Shown here in pieces: positions 17,590 through 26,600 of a DNA stretch of 64,000 nucleotides. The stretch lies in contig NZ_JAJERB010000002.1 of the NCBI RefSeq assembly GCF_020685205.1, forward strand, positions 310,001-374,000, given 5' to 3'. A model generated the notes under the pieces. That model made no database searches, was not told the DNA's origin, and was given only the letters and a program-made list of their open reading frames with translations. Source of the DNA: Hymenobacter translucens (GTDB taxonomy: Bacteria > Bacteroidota > Bacteroidia > Cytophagales > Hymenobacteraceae). Each line of letters begins with the position of its first letter. Position 1 is the first letter of the stretch. Both the position numbers and the translations under genes were made by a program.

Positions 17590-17664
17590 TGGGAGATACT
17601 GGGTTCGAACCAGTGACCCTCTGCTTGTAAGGCAGATGCTCTGAACCAGCTGAGCTAATCTCCC
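17590..17664 (-). tRNA. tRNA-Val (anticodon TAC)
   Basis: The minus strand folds as a standard tRNA. The acceptor stem is GGGAGAT paired with ATCTCCC, the D arm contains TAGCTCAGCTGGTTCAGAG, the anticodon arm TCTGC-CTTACAA-GCAGA carries TAC, and the T arm contains GGTTCGAACC. The discriminator is A and CCA is not encoded. No integrase or duplicated tRNA 3' end is found nearby, so this tRNA shows no sign of being an integration site. Confidence 0.96.
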
Positions 17665-17698
17665 ATTGTTCCCGGCGGTTGTGTTCCGTTTGGGATGG

Positions 17699-17730
17699 CA
17701 AATATGGCAGGTGATTTCGGAATACCCAAA
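17699..17730 (-). promoter_or_regulatory. Promoter of tRNA-Val
   Basis: On the minus strand a -33 TTTG (17727-17730) lies 22 bases before TATTTG (17699-17704). This fits the Bacteroidota TTTG / TAnnTTTG promoter with a shortened -7 element, about 35 bases ahead of the mature tRNA 5' end. Confidence 0.5.
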
Positions 17731-18034
17731 AAAAAGTGCGTGTCGAGCTGAAGTTTTTTTTCAATAAAGCTGATTCAGTACCTAACCGTTTCAGTGCCAG
17801 AAAATTTCGTTTCGGCGCCGGAGGATAATTTTTTGGGGCGGGCCGAGAAAAGCATGGTTTGGGAGCCAGGCCCGTGCGACCAGCCAAGTGGTGAAGGGGC
17901 TCGGCGCCCAGGCAAACCCAGTTTCAAGCAGAGGCAGTGCGGCCCGGCAGCCGGACGGATGCACACTAACATTTCTCTATATCTCGCGTTAACGTCAACT
18001 CAACCCCACAACCTCTACCCAAAACCCCTTCCCA
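17731..18034. other. Gene-free stretch between tRNA-Val and the TerB-like gene
   Basis: This roughly 300-base gap holds A and T runs near 17725 and 17752-17762 and the leader of the following gene. I see no credible coding frame, repeat or hairpin in it. Confidence 0.4.
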
Positions 18035-18934
18035 ATGGCTGATACCCAACTTTTGCAAAACTATTCTGAGCAGGAAAAGACCGCTTACCTGAGCGTAATT
18101 GCTAGCCTGGCCTCCGCCGACCGCGAAGCTTCGGCCGCCGAAGTAGAGTTCCTGCAGCAGCTGGCCCAGACCGCTGGCCTGTCGGCCGGCTCGGCCCAGC
18201 AGGTAGTACGCGCCGCCCAGGACTCCACCAACCAGACGGTGCAGCAGAACCTGGATGTGCTGCGTGGCAGCGACCTGCGCTACTCGCTCGTAACCGACCT
18301 GATCAGCTTTGCCCGCGCCGATGGCGCCTATTCCAACGACGAGGAGTCGATGGTCAACAAGATTTCCGAGTACCTGGGCATCAATCAGCAGCAGAAGCAA
18401 GCTTTGGAAAGCGTGGTCGACCAGGCCGCTGCCGTGCCGCACGATGCCAATGACCCTTCCAAGGAAGGCTTTCTGAGCAGCATTGGCAGCAAGCTTGACA
18501 ACGTAGGCATTCCCAAGGGTGCCCTGATGACCGGTCTGCTGGGCATCGTCGCTCCCATGGTGATTGGCCGCATGATGGGTGGCCGCGGCGGCATGGGCGG
18601 CATGGGTGGCGGTATGATGGGCAGCAGCATGGGCGGCCTGCTGGGCGGCGCCATGGGCGGCGGTGGCTCGATGGGCGGCCTGCTCGGCGGTCTGCTCGGT
18701 GGCGGCCTGCTCGGCAGCGCGATGGGCGGTGGCGGCGGGGGCTACCCGCAGCAGGGCTCCCACATTGGTGGTGGCGGCCTGGGCTCCCTCACGTCGATCC
18801 TGGGCGGCCTCGGCGGTCGGCCGAACTCGGCACCGCGCAGCGCCGGCGGCGGTGGCCTGGGCAGCCTGCTTGGCGGCCTGGGTGGCGGTGGCTCGATGGG
18901 CGGCCTGCTCGGCGGTCTGCTCGGCGGACGCTAA
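18035..18934 (+). CDS. TerB-like protein with glycine-rich low-complexity tail
   Basis: The 299-residue protein starts with a helical TerB-like (tellurite-resistance TerB or DUF533-type) region at residues 10-135 (YLSVIASLASADREASAAEV, LISFARADGAYSNDEE). One hydrophobic stretch follows at about residue 165 (GALMTGLLGIVAPMVIGRMM). The last 110 residues are built from GGM, GGLLGG and GGGSMGGLLGG units. A 41-base exact direct repeat lies in this tail. TerB-like domains occur in stress and membrane-associated proteins; function here is unknown. It is transcribed alone and followed by a terminator. Confidence 0.8.
   Translation: MADTQLLQNYSEQEKTAYLSVIASLASADREASAAEVEFLQQLAQTAGLSAGSAQQVVRAAQDSTNQTVQQNLDVLRGSDLRYSLVTDLISFARADGAYSNDEESMVNKISEYLGINQQQKQALESVVDQAAAVPHDANDPSKEGFLSSIGSKLDNVGIPKGALMTGLLGIVAPMVIGRMMGGRGGMGGMGGGMMGSSMGGLLGGAMGGGGSMGGLLGGLLGGGLLGSAMGGGGGGYPQQGSHIGGGGLGSLTSILGGLGGRPNSAPRSAGGGGLGSLLGGLGGGGSMGGLLGGLLGGR
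18659..18924 (+). repeat. 41-base exact in-frame direct repeat in the TerB-like gene
   Basis: The same 41 bases, starting GGCGGTGGCTCGATGG, occur at 18659-18699 and 18884-18924. The copies are 225 bases apart, exactly 75 codons, so recombination between them would remove 75 residues in frame. Both copies encode GGGSMGGLLGGLL. Confidence 0.85.
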
Positions 18935-18962
18935 GCTCCCACTGGAAAAGATAAACACCGGC

Positions 18963-18998
18963 AAGGCCGGCTGCCCTCTCGGAGCAGCCGGCCTTTTT
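18963..18998. terminator. Terminator after the TerB-like gene
   Basis: GGCCGGCTGC pairs perfectly with GCAGCCGGCC across a nine-base loop. The hairpin is followed by CTTTTTGC, a good intrinsic terminator on the plus strand. Confidence 0.8.
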
Positions 18999-19009
18999 GC
19001 GTAAATCCT

Positions 19010-19240
19010 GAAAGTGGTCAGCAGCACTCAGGCCGCTGGCATCGTGGAAGCCCGTATCCACAGTCAGCAGATCCGATGGGGCCGGGAGCGGTTTGCGGAA
19101 GCCTCGGCCGGCAACTACAGCCGTAGCTGCACCGGCAGCCGGATTTTCTCGGTATCGAAACGGCCAGCAACTACTACGACTCGAGCAAGCTGGCCACGCT
19201 TCGCAACCTTTACCACCACGGCATCGGCACGGTGCGGTAG
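19010..19240 (+). pseudogene. Possible coding remnant, unidentified
   Basis: Between a terminator and the MscS gene, 19154-19240 reads in frame as IETASNYYDSSKLATLRNLY and ends HHGIGTVR then TAG. The composition looks protein-like but has no credible start; other frames cover the upstream part. It could be the decayed C-terminus of a lost gene or chance in GC-rich DNA. I do not recognise the family. Confidence 0.2.
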
Positions 19241-19244
19241 CCAA

Positions 19245-19361
19245 CTTTACCGGTAAAGGTCATGCCTGATCTGGCGTCCGCTTGTCGAAGCAGCCCTACC
19301 GCTTCGTTGGATTACTACCCAACGCTGCATGCGAGATGCCTCGGTAAGCTCGGAATGACGA
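19245..19361. repeat. Degraded palindromic repeat remnants
   Basis: CTTTACCGGTAAAG at 19245-19258 is a perfect self-palindrome. Two small hairpins follow (CGAAGC with GCTTCG; CGTTGG with CCAACG). The minus strand then reads CGTCATTCCGAGCTTACCGA, which resembles the end of the TGTCATCCTGAGC element at 45967. It may be a solitary half of a related interspersed repeat. Confidence 0.35.
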
Positions 19362-19424
19362 ACTACCGGAGTAAAAACCAGTTTTCTCATGACGGTTAGC
19401 ACAGCTTACCGGCCCATCACCGGG

Positions 19425-20555
19425 TCAGCCGGGGCCCGACTCCAGCCCCCGCAGCGGATTTGTAATCTGCACAACCGTGGTGCCCACGCTGGCAAACGTG
19501 CCGCCCTGGTGCTCCACCGTTTCCACGAGGCGGTAGTTCACGTCCTCTTTCACGTTCAGATACTCGTCGTAGTTGGTGGTTTCGACAAAGTACTGCACCG
19601 TAATTTCCTTGGCGGCGGGCGTTAGGGCCGAGAACTTGATCTGCACCTCGGGCGTGGTCAGCGGGTGCTCCTGGATCAGCTGCTGGGCTTCGGCCACGAT
19701 GCGGCGCAGCTGCTCACTGGTGGTGGTATGGCTCAGGGCTAACGTAAAGCTCACTCGCCGCGCCGTGCGCAGCGAAAGGTTGTCGAGCGGCTTATCGATC
19801 ATGGAGCGGTTGGGCACCGTCACGAAGCTTTTCTCGGCCGTGCGCAGCCGGGTGCTCCGGAAGCCCACCTTTTCCACCGTGCCCGACACGCCGCCTACCT
19901 CGACCAGGTCGCCCACGGCGAAGGGCTGGTCGAGGAAGATGGTGAACGAGGCAATCAGGTTTTCGAGGGTTTCCTTGGCGGCAAAGGCCACGGCCAGGCC
20001 GCCGATGCCCAGGCCGCCAATCAGCGCCGTCACGTTCACGCCAAACACCTTGCCCAGGATAACGAGAAAGGCCGCGATGTAAATAAACGCCTTGAGCAGG
20101 TCTTTGGCGAAAGGCAGGAGCTGGGAGGTAAGCCGGGAGGGCTGGGTTTCGGCGCGGCGGCGGAAGACGAGCGTGGCAAAGTCGACCAGGCGGGCGGCCA
20201 CCCAGGCCGTGGCGCTGATAACGCCGATCTGGTAGATACGGAATGCCAGCAGCTTCGGCCAGGGCTCGTCGCCGGCCAGTTCGGAGTTGCGCACGGGGTA
20301 GTCGAGCACCTGGAAGGCCAGGAAGATGGTAATCAGGAACACCAGCACGCCCAGCGGCTTCACCAGCAGCGCCTCAAACTGAGCCTCGCTTACGCCCTCG
20401 GTCTTCTCACCGATAAACTTAAACAGCAGGTGGGACAACAGCCGGGAAAGCAGGGTCTTGAAGCCGTAGCCCAGCAGCAGAATCAGGGCGCAGGTAAGGT
20501 AGGCCAGCACGTCGTTGCCGAGAAAGCGCTGGTGCAGAAACTCGTTGAAAGTCAT
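19425..20555 (-). CDS. MscS-family mechanosensitive channel
   Basis: The 376-residue protein has an N-terminal helix, two further helices around residues 65-85 and 105-130, and the pore-lining helix VTALIGGLGIGGLAVAFAAK near residue 180. The MscS beta domain follows at once (LENLIASFTIFLDQPFAVGD, GVSGTVEKVGFRSTRLRT, VTVPNRSM). The C-terminal alpha/beta domain is complete. It would release solutes from the cytoplasm on hypo-osmotic shock. It is divergent from the CHASE2 gene with a 184-base gap. Confidence 0.92.
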   Translation of the reverse strand: MTFNEFLHQRFLGNDVLAYLTCALILLLGYGFKTLLSRLLSHLLFKFIGEKTEGVSEAQFEALLVKPLGVLVFLITIFLAFQVLDYPVRNSELAGDEPWPKLLAFRIYQIGVISATAWVAARLVDFATLVFRRRAETQPSRLTSQLLPFAKDLLKAFIYIAAFLVILGKVFGVNVTALIGGLGIGGLAVAFAAKETLENLIASFTIFLDQPFAVGDLVEVGGVSGTVEKVGFRSTRLRTAEKSFVTVPNRSMIDKPLDNLSLRTARRVSFTLALSHTTTSEQLRRIVAEAQQLIQEHPLTTPEVQIKFSALTPAAKEITVQYFVETTNYDEYLNVKEDVNYRLVETVEHQGGTFASVGTTVVQITNPLRGLESGPG

Positions 20556-20739
20556 TGGAGAAGCATAATGAAATAGGCCCGGTCATCGCCGCGGCGTGGA
20601 AGCCGGCGGGCAACAATACGGGGCAAACCTACGGCAATTCTCTGTCAGCCGGGCGGGCTTTGGCGTTGACAGCAGTAGCGGCTGGCAATGTCAATCCAAC
20701 GCTTATATTTAGCAACCCCTCTGTCTCAGCCCGGCGCCC

Positions 20740-21930
20740 GTGTTTCGCAAAGACTACTTCCTCTGCACGGCCTTTGTCTTTGCCTTTATCGGGCTGGTGT
20801 CGGTGTTGCCCATCCGGTTCGACTTTCTGAACCCAATGGAGGAGGCGCTGTCCGACTTCGAGGTCACCGATATCATCTTTTCCCGTCTGCGCCAGGAAAC
20901 CACCGCCGATACCAGCATCGTGCTGGTCAACATCGGGGTGCTCGACCGCGCCGGCATTGCCGCCCAGCTCGACCGCATCAACGCCGACGGGCCGCTGGTG
21001 GTTGGCATCGACGCGTTTTTCTGGAACCGGAAAGACCCTGTGGGCGACAGTCTGCTGGCCGCAGCACTGGCCCGCACGCCCCGGCTGGTGCTGGTAAGCA
21101 AGATTGAAGGCAGTCCGGCCGGCCCCTTCGACCACCTGCGCCGGTCCCACCCAATGTTCAGCCGGCCAGCCACCACGGGCTTTGCCAACCTGATTTCCGA
21201 GGGCGTCGACAAGTTCCGGACGTCGCGCTCGTTCAGCCCCCGCGAAAAGCTGGCTGACAGCACCTGGCTGGCGTTTCCGCTGGCCCTGGCCCGGTTCAGG
21301 GATCCGGCCGCGGTGCAGCAGCTGCTCCGCCGCCGCAAGGAGGTGGAGCTGATCAACTTCCGGGGCAACACCGACAAGTTCTACGCCCTCGACGTGGCCG
21401 ACGTATTCGACCCCAACCTTGGAGTCAGCTTTAAAAACAAGATTGTGCTGATGGGCTACATGGGCCCCGATTTCAGCAAGCCCAGCTGGGAAGACAAGTT
21501 TTACACCCCTCTCAACCACAAGTACGCCGGCAAGTCCTACCCCGATATGTTCGGGGTCGTCATTCACGCCAACATCATCTCCATGGTGCTGCACCACGAC
21601 TACATCGACGAGCTGCCACTCTGGATTTCGGGTTTGCTGGCCGTACTGCTGTGCTACCTGAACATCGTGTTCTTCTTTTTTATCCACGACCACTACCCTC
21701 ACTGGTATGACACCATCACCAAAACCGTGCAGCTGGTGGAAAGCATTCTGCTCCTGTTCGTGGTGCTCATCGTGTTCCACTACTGGCGCTTCCGCATCGA
21801 CCTCACCCTGGGTCTTATTGCCCTGTTACTCAGCAGCGACCTGCTGGAAGTCTACACCGAAACCGGACGCAATCTGTATAGCAAAGCGCGGGATAAGTAT
21901 ATATATTTAGTGAAAAGATACAAGCCATGA
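20740..21930 (+). CDS. CHASE2-domain membrane protein
   Basis: The 396-residue protein starts with GTG at 20740. One helix near residues 8-26 is followed by an extracytoplasmic CHASE2 domain (residues about 30-290: IVLVNIGVLDRAGIAAQLDR, PLVVGIDAFFW, KNKIVLMGYMGPDF, YPDMFGVVIHANIISMVL). Three helices then lie near residues 294-375 and end in a short charged tail. There is no kinase, cyclase or CHAT domain behind the sensor, so the output is probably passed to a partner. It overlaps the next gene by ATGA. TATATTTA at 20704-20711 may be its -7 element. Confidence 0.85.
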   Translation: MFRKDYFLCTAFVFAFIGLVSVLPIRFDFLNPMEEALSDFEVTDIIFSRLRQETTADTSIVLVNIGVLDRAGIAAQLDRINADGPLVVGIDAFFWNRKDPVGDSLLAAALARTPRLVLVSKIEGSPAGPFDHLRRSHPMFSRPATTGFANLISEGVDKFRTSRSFSPREKLADSTWLAFPLALARFRDPAAVQQLLRRRKEVELINFRGNTDKFYALDVADVFDPNLGVSFKNKIVLMGYMGPDFSKPSWEDKFYTPLNHKYAGKSYPDMFGVVIHANIISMVLHHDYIDELPLWISGLLAVLLCYLNIVFFFFIHDHYPHWYDTITKTVQLVESILLLFVVLIVFHYWRFRIDLTLGLIALLLSSDLLEVYTETGRNLYSKARDKYIYLVKRYKP

Positions 21931-22856
21931 ACACGATGAAGCTACCGTTGTTGAGCACCCTGCTGATGTGGGCGGGCCTGCTCCAGGCCCAGGATTTTCG
22001 CGTGCTGGCCGTGCGCGGCCCCGTGGAAGTCGTGCAGGGAGAAAGCCACACCGGTACCGGTCCGGGCCGCAGCCTGTCGGTAAGCCAGACGCTGGAGCTT
22101 GGCCCCGGCAGCTATATCGGGCTGCTGCACCAGTCGGGCGCCACGCTGGAGCTGAAGGCCCCCGGCAAGTATGCCCTGGCGGATCTGGCCCGCACGGCTC
22201 TGAAGCAGAACAAGCAGACGCTGAGCAGCCGCTACGCCAACTACGTGCTCGAGGAAATTACCAAAACCGACAAGGGCCGCACCAGCGCCGAGCGCAACCG
22301 CAACTACCGCCAGTACATGGCCGTGACCGGCTCCGTGGAGCGCGGCACCGCCGACAACGCCGCCATTCGTCTGCTTACGCCCCTGCAAACCAGCGTGCTG
22401 GGCCAGCAGCCCGTGTCGGTGAGTTGGGTGCCCGTACCCGGGGCCGGCACCTACACCGTTACGCTCACCAACCGCTACGACGAGGTAGTCTCAACGCTCG
22501 AAGCACCCAAATCGGAAATCGCGGTGCCGCTGAAAAGCCTGCCCGGCAAGGGGGAGCAGGTGTACTTCCTGACGGTACGCGCGAAAAACAAGCCTACGCT
22601 GTATTCTGCTCCGCTGCTGCTGAAAGTAGTGCCTGAGGCCGAGGCCCAGACGATGCAGCAGGAGCTGGCCCAGCTCCATACCGGCGCCGAGGAAAGCCGG
22701 GCCCTCAATGCCCTGGTCGAAGCCACCTACCTCGAAGAGCATCAGCTTTACCTCGATGCCCTGCTTGCCTACCAGCAGGCCGTGCGGCTGGAGCCGGAAG
22801 TAACGGAGTATCAGACGCTGCTGAAGCAGTACCGGCAGCGGGTTGGGCTGGAATAG
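21927..22856 (+). CDS. Secreted FecR-like / Ig-like / TPR protein, partner of CHASE2
   Basis: The 309-residue protein has a signal peptide ending near LLQAQ. Residues 25-95 form a FecR-like beta pattern (FRVLAVRGPVEVVQG, LELGPGSYIGLLHQSGATLEL). Residues 150-235 look like one Ig-like or DUF928-like domain (RLLTPLQTSVLGQQPVSVSW, GAGTYTVTLTNRYDEVV). Residues 260-305 are TPR-like (EEHQLYLDALLAYQQAVRLE). It overlaps the CHASE2 gene by four bases, so the two are surely cotranslated. From memory of cyanobacterial loci, FecR or DUF928 proteins occur beside CHASE2 and CHAT genes. A periplasmic scaffold role is inference. Confidence 0.7.
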   Translation: MNTMKLPLLSTLLMWAGLLQAQDFRVLAVRGPVEVVQGESHTGTGPGRSLSVSQTLELGPGSYIGLLHQSGATLELKAPGKYALADLARTALKQNKQTLSSRYANYVLEEITKTDKGRTSAERNRNYRQYMAVTGSVERGTADNAAIRLLTPLQTSVLGQQPVSVSWVPVPGAGTYTVTLTNRYDEVVSTLEAPKSEIAVPLKSLPGKGEQVYFLTVRAKNKPTLYSAPLLLKVVPEAEAQTMQQELAQLHTGAEESRALNALVEATYLEEHQLYLDALLAYQQAVRLEPEVTEYQTLLKQYRQRVGLE

Positions 22857-22901
22857 TGGGGGTGTTTGGGTAACTGGCCTTCCGTTAAGGATATCGGGTA
22901 G

Positions 22902-23477
22902 CTAGGTCTGCCCTTCCCGGGAAGCGGCTGCTGTGGAGCAAAGCCGGCCATAGTATATCAGGTCAACCAAAAGGCCCGCTGTGGTCTTATAGTCGCAGCG
23001 AATGATGCCCTCAACCTGAAAACCGGCCCGCTCGGCGACGCGCCGGGCCGCAACGTTGCTTTCGTGCGTGCGCAGAAAGAGCTTTTCAAACTGAAAGTGC
23101 GCAAAGCAATAATCACAGAACACCTGAAAGGCCCGGGTCGCCACGCCGTGGCCGGCCAGATCCGCATCCATATAGCAGCCTACCTCGGCCTTGGGGATAT
23201 TCCAGTCGATGTTCTTCAAATCGAGGAAGCCCACCAGGCGGTTGGCCTTGTCGTCGACAATGAGATAGGGCAGGTAGGAGCGCGCCTCAACACGCCGGGT
23301 GATATCGGCCAGAAACTCCCGGGTGTCGGCCAGGGTTCGGGTCCGGGATACGGTGCCAGTGAAAAACTGCTCCAGGCGGGCCCGGTTCCGGTCAACGAGC
23401 TTAAAGTAGGGCTCTAAATCAGCTTCCACCAACGGGCGAATGGCGTAGTGGTCGAAGCTCAGGGAGGAAACAGCCAT
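22902..23477 (-). CDS. RimJ/RimL-type GNAT acetyltransferase
   Basis: From ATG 23477 the protein has 191 residues. It begins with YAIRPLVEADLEPYFKLVDR, has EVGCYMDADLAGHGVATRAF as the acetyl-CoA loop region, then LFLRTHESNVAARRVAERAG and VDLIYYGRL. This matches enzymes that acetylate protein N-termini or similar amines, cytoplasmic; substrate unknown. A longer frame to 23663 lacks similarity. It lies between the CHASE2 pair and the CHAT gene, on the same strand as the latter with a 198-base gap. Confidence 0.85.
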   Translation of the reverse strand: MAVSSLSFDHYAIRPLVEADLEPYFKLVDRNRARLEQFFTGTVSRTRTLADTREFLADITRRVEARSYLPYLIVDDKANRLVGFLDLKNIDWNIPKAEVGCYMDADLAGHGVATRAFQVFCDYCFAHFQFEKLFLRTHESNVAARRVAERAGFQVEGIIRCDYKTTAGLLVDLIYYGRLCSTAAASREGQT

Positions 23478-23675
23478 TGGCACAATAAGGCAGTGGGGAC
23501 GGGTTTTCTTCAGGTAAGCAAGTTTAATATACCGCCTAAACCGGCTCACAATGTACACTTGGGTACGGAGCAGAGAATTACCGAGTCGGTAGCAGGTTCC
23601 TGTAGAACCTGCGGGCTCCTCGGTGTCCTCAGCAGGCATCCACGCTCCGGGTCCTGTCCTCACAGTCTTTCCTTC

Positions 23676-26600
23676 TCACTCCGTGCCCATCATCACAAAC
23701 GCGCCCCAGTACAGCGGCTCGGGGTACTGTTTTCGCAGCTCCTGCTTGGCCTTGATAAACGCCTGGCGCTGGTTGCCGGTCTGCATCCAGCGCTGGTAAA
23801 ATAGGCTCATCAGCTGCCGGGTAGCCTCGTCCGATACCTTGAACAGGCTCATCACCACCGACCGCGCCCCGGCCACCTGAAACGCCCGCTGCAGCCCGTA
23901 CACGCCTTCGCCCACCTGAAGCTTGCCCAGACCGGTTTCGCAGGCGCTAAGCACCACCAGATCCGTCTTGTCGAGCTGCAGGTTTAAAACTTCCAGCGCG
24001 GTCAGGATGCCTTCTCGGCTGTTGAGGTAGCGCTGGGTGCTGTCACCGAGGATGTCGCCGGCGTCGGAGAACAGCAGGCCGGAGCGAAGCAGGGGACTTT
24101 CGGTGGCTTTGTTCTGGTCGATGCCCCCGGTGCCGGCCAGGGTGGTGGAAGCATCATGGCCCTCATCCAGGAAGAAGCCGTGGGTAGCCAGGTGCAGCAC
24201 ACCAGGGCTTTGCACTTTCTTGACGGCTGCTTCGGTGGCGGCCTTTTGCAGAAAAGCTTCCCGGGCGCACTTGCCACCGGCCAGAGCCGTTTCGATTTCC
24301 TCAATCTCCCGGGCCGAGCCGGGCAGGCGACGTAGGGCGGACCCGGTTTTGGGCCTGGCGACGCTGGCGTAAAAAACGGGGTCACCAAACAGCATGGCCG
24401 TGGTGGGCCGGTGGCTGGGCGGCGGGGTGCGGCGACCGGCGGGGGCCGGGCCGGCCAGCAGGTCGCGGGTGCTGCTCACCAGCACCGTCTGGTCGGTGTC
24501 GAGCAGGTAGCGCCCGGGCCCGGTCTGCAGCGTTTCAGGGTTGAGCTGGTGAAACACGCCGTCGGCCGATACATATACCGTGCTGCCGTCGGGGATGTGC
24601 TTTTTGAGCGGGGCCCAGTACTGCTGATAGGATTCGGGGTCATCGAGCAGAAACCGGGTGCTGTTGCGGTAGTTGCTCAGGTAGCGGCCCTCGAGCTGGC
24701 GGCCGTTGCGCCACAGCACCAGCTCCGGGGCCCGCTTCGTCCGGCCCGACACGAGCAGGGCCGCGTAAAGCACGGAATCAGTAAACTGGGTGGTGAACAG
24801 GCGGAAGCGGATGATTTCGACGGCGTACTCGGTTTTGCTTAGCCGGGCTTTCACATCCTGCCAGGAATACTGCTGCTTTTCATTGATCTGCCGGAAGCCC
24901 TCGGCCCGCTCAACCAGCTGCCGCTCCAGGGCCTCGGCGTCCTGTTCCATCTTCGTCAGGCTGATGCCTGCTGCCTGCTGGGCCTCGGCGCTGTAGCCCA
25001 GGGCGGCTACGAGCTGCTCCCGCTGCCGCAGCCAACGTGCGTACTGGGCCCGGAGCGCCGTGTCGGGGCTGCTCAGGATGCGCTGCCGCACTTTGGTCGA
25101 GGCGCTGAGCAGAATAGCCTTGGTTGCCAGGCGCATATCATAGGCCTTGGCCAGCAGCTCCGGGCGCTTTTCGCCATACTGCACGGCCAGGGTATTGTAG
25201 AACTCGAAGTCGGGCCGGATCAGCGCCCAGAGCTGGCTTTTCTGCCGCTCCGACATAGCCGGGAAGCAGGTGCGGATGTAGGTCAGGTGCAGCCCGGTCG
25301 CCTGGTCGAGCACGTCGGCGGCCTTGGCGTATTTGCCTTCGATGTAGTGGATTTGGCCGATGCGGCTAAGCACCACGGCGTACTGCGGGTGCCGCTCACT
25401 AACTACCTTCTGGTACATGGTCAGGGCGCGCTGGTAGTCTTTTAGGGCCTGGGGATAGTTTTTCTGCCGACGGCGCAAATCCCCGGTCAGCAGGTGCATT
25501 TCGGCCGAAGGCAGGTTGTCTTTGCCCAGCTTTTCCTTCCACACCAGGTTGGCAGCCGTCAGCAGGGAATCGGCCGTGCCGAGGCGGTTGCCCGCCAGGC
25601 AGAACGTAGCCAGACACTGCAGAGCTTTGGCATACGCCGGGTGCTGCCGGCCCAGCGCAGTGCCGTAGATGCCAATCGACTGCCGCAGCAAGTGCTCTAC
25701 CTCGGCCGGGGCGCCCTGCTGATAGTAGTGCACCATAGCCAGGTCCATCAGGGCCGGGGCCAGCTCGATATGGTCGGCCCCGAGCAGCTTGCGGATACGG
25801 GCCGCCACCTGCCGGGTCAGCTGCTCCGAGCGGCCGTAGTCGCCCATGGCGGCGTAGACTTTACCCAGCAACAGCTGGCTGCGCAGGTGATGCAGCGAAG
25901 TGTCGCCCACGATTCCCAGGCTGATGTCGGCGGCTTTGCGGGCGGCTTTTTCAGCCTGCAGGTAGTCGCCGGTGGCCAGGTAGACGCTGCTCAGCAACTG
26001 GTGCGGCCGGATCAGGGACAGGTGCTGGTCGACCCTGTATTTATGGGTACGGGAGCTGATAAGGCTGCGGGTCAGGGCCTCGGCATCGGCGTAGCGCCCG
26101 AGGTGCAGATACAGCGCCGCGGTTTCTTCCTGCCCGTCCTGCCCCAGCAGCTGGCCGGCGCTGATCCTGTCAGTCAGGCGGGATGCGCGGTACAGCAGGT
26201 GCTGGGCTTCTTCGTAGCGCCCCGTAATCACGTAGAGCCGGGCCTGCACCTGCTGGGCCTGGATGTAGTCGGTGTTGGAGGTACCCTGGTCTTTGCGGAT
26301 AATCTGCTGGGCCCGGGCCAGCGTGGCCTCGGCCTGCCGGTACTGCCCGGCGTGGAGCTGCAGCCCGGCCAGCTTGCCCAGCTGCTGCCCATAAAGCGGG
26401 TGGGCAGCCCCGTAGCGCTGCTCCACAATCGTGGCGGCGGCTTCCAGGTTGCGGGTAGCTCCGGCGTAGTTATCGGTCAGCTGGTCGTAGTAGGCCTGCT
26501 GGTTGAGCAGCTCGTAGTACCGCTGCTGCGTCGGAGCCAGCTGGGGCTTTACGATCTGCCCGAAGCTGCGGGCAAAAATCTGCCCTGCCTCTGGTAGGTT

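Noticed and set aside
17590-17664. tRNA-Val as an integration site for a mobile island
   Set aside because: No integrase, no repeated tRNA 3' end and ordinary genes on both sides.
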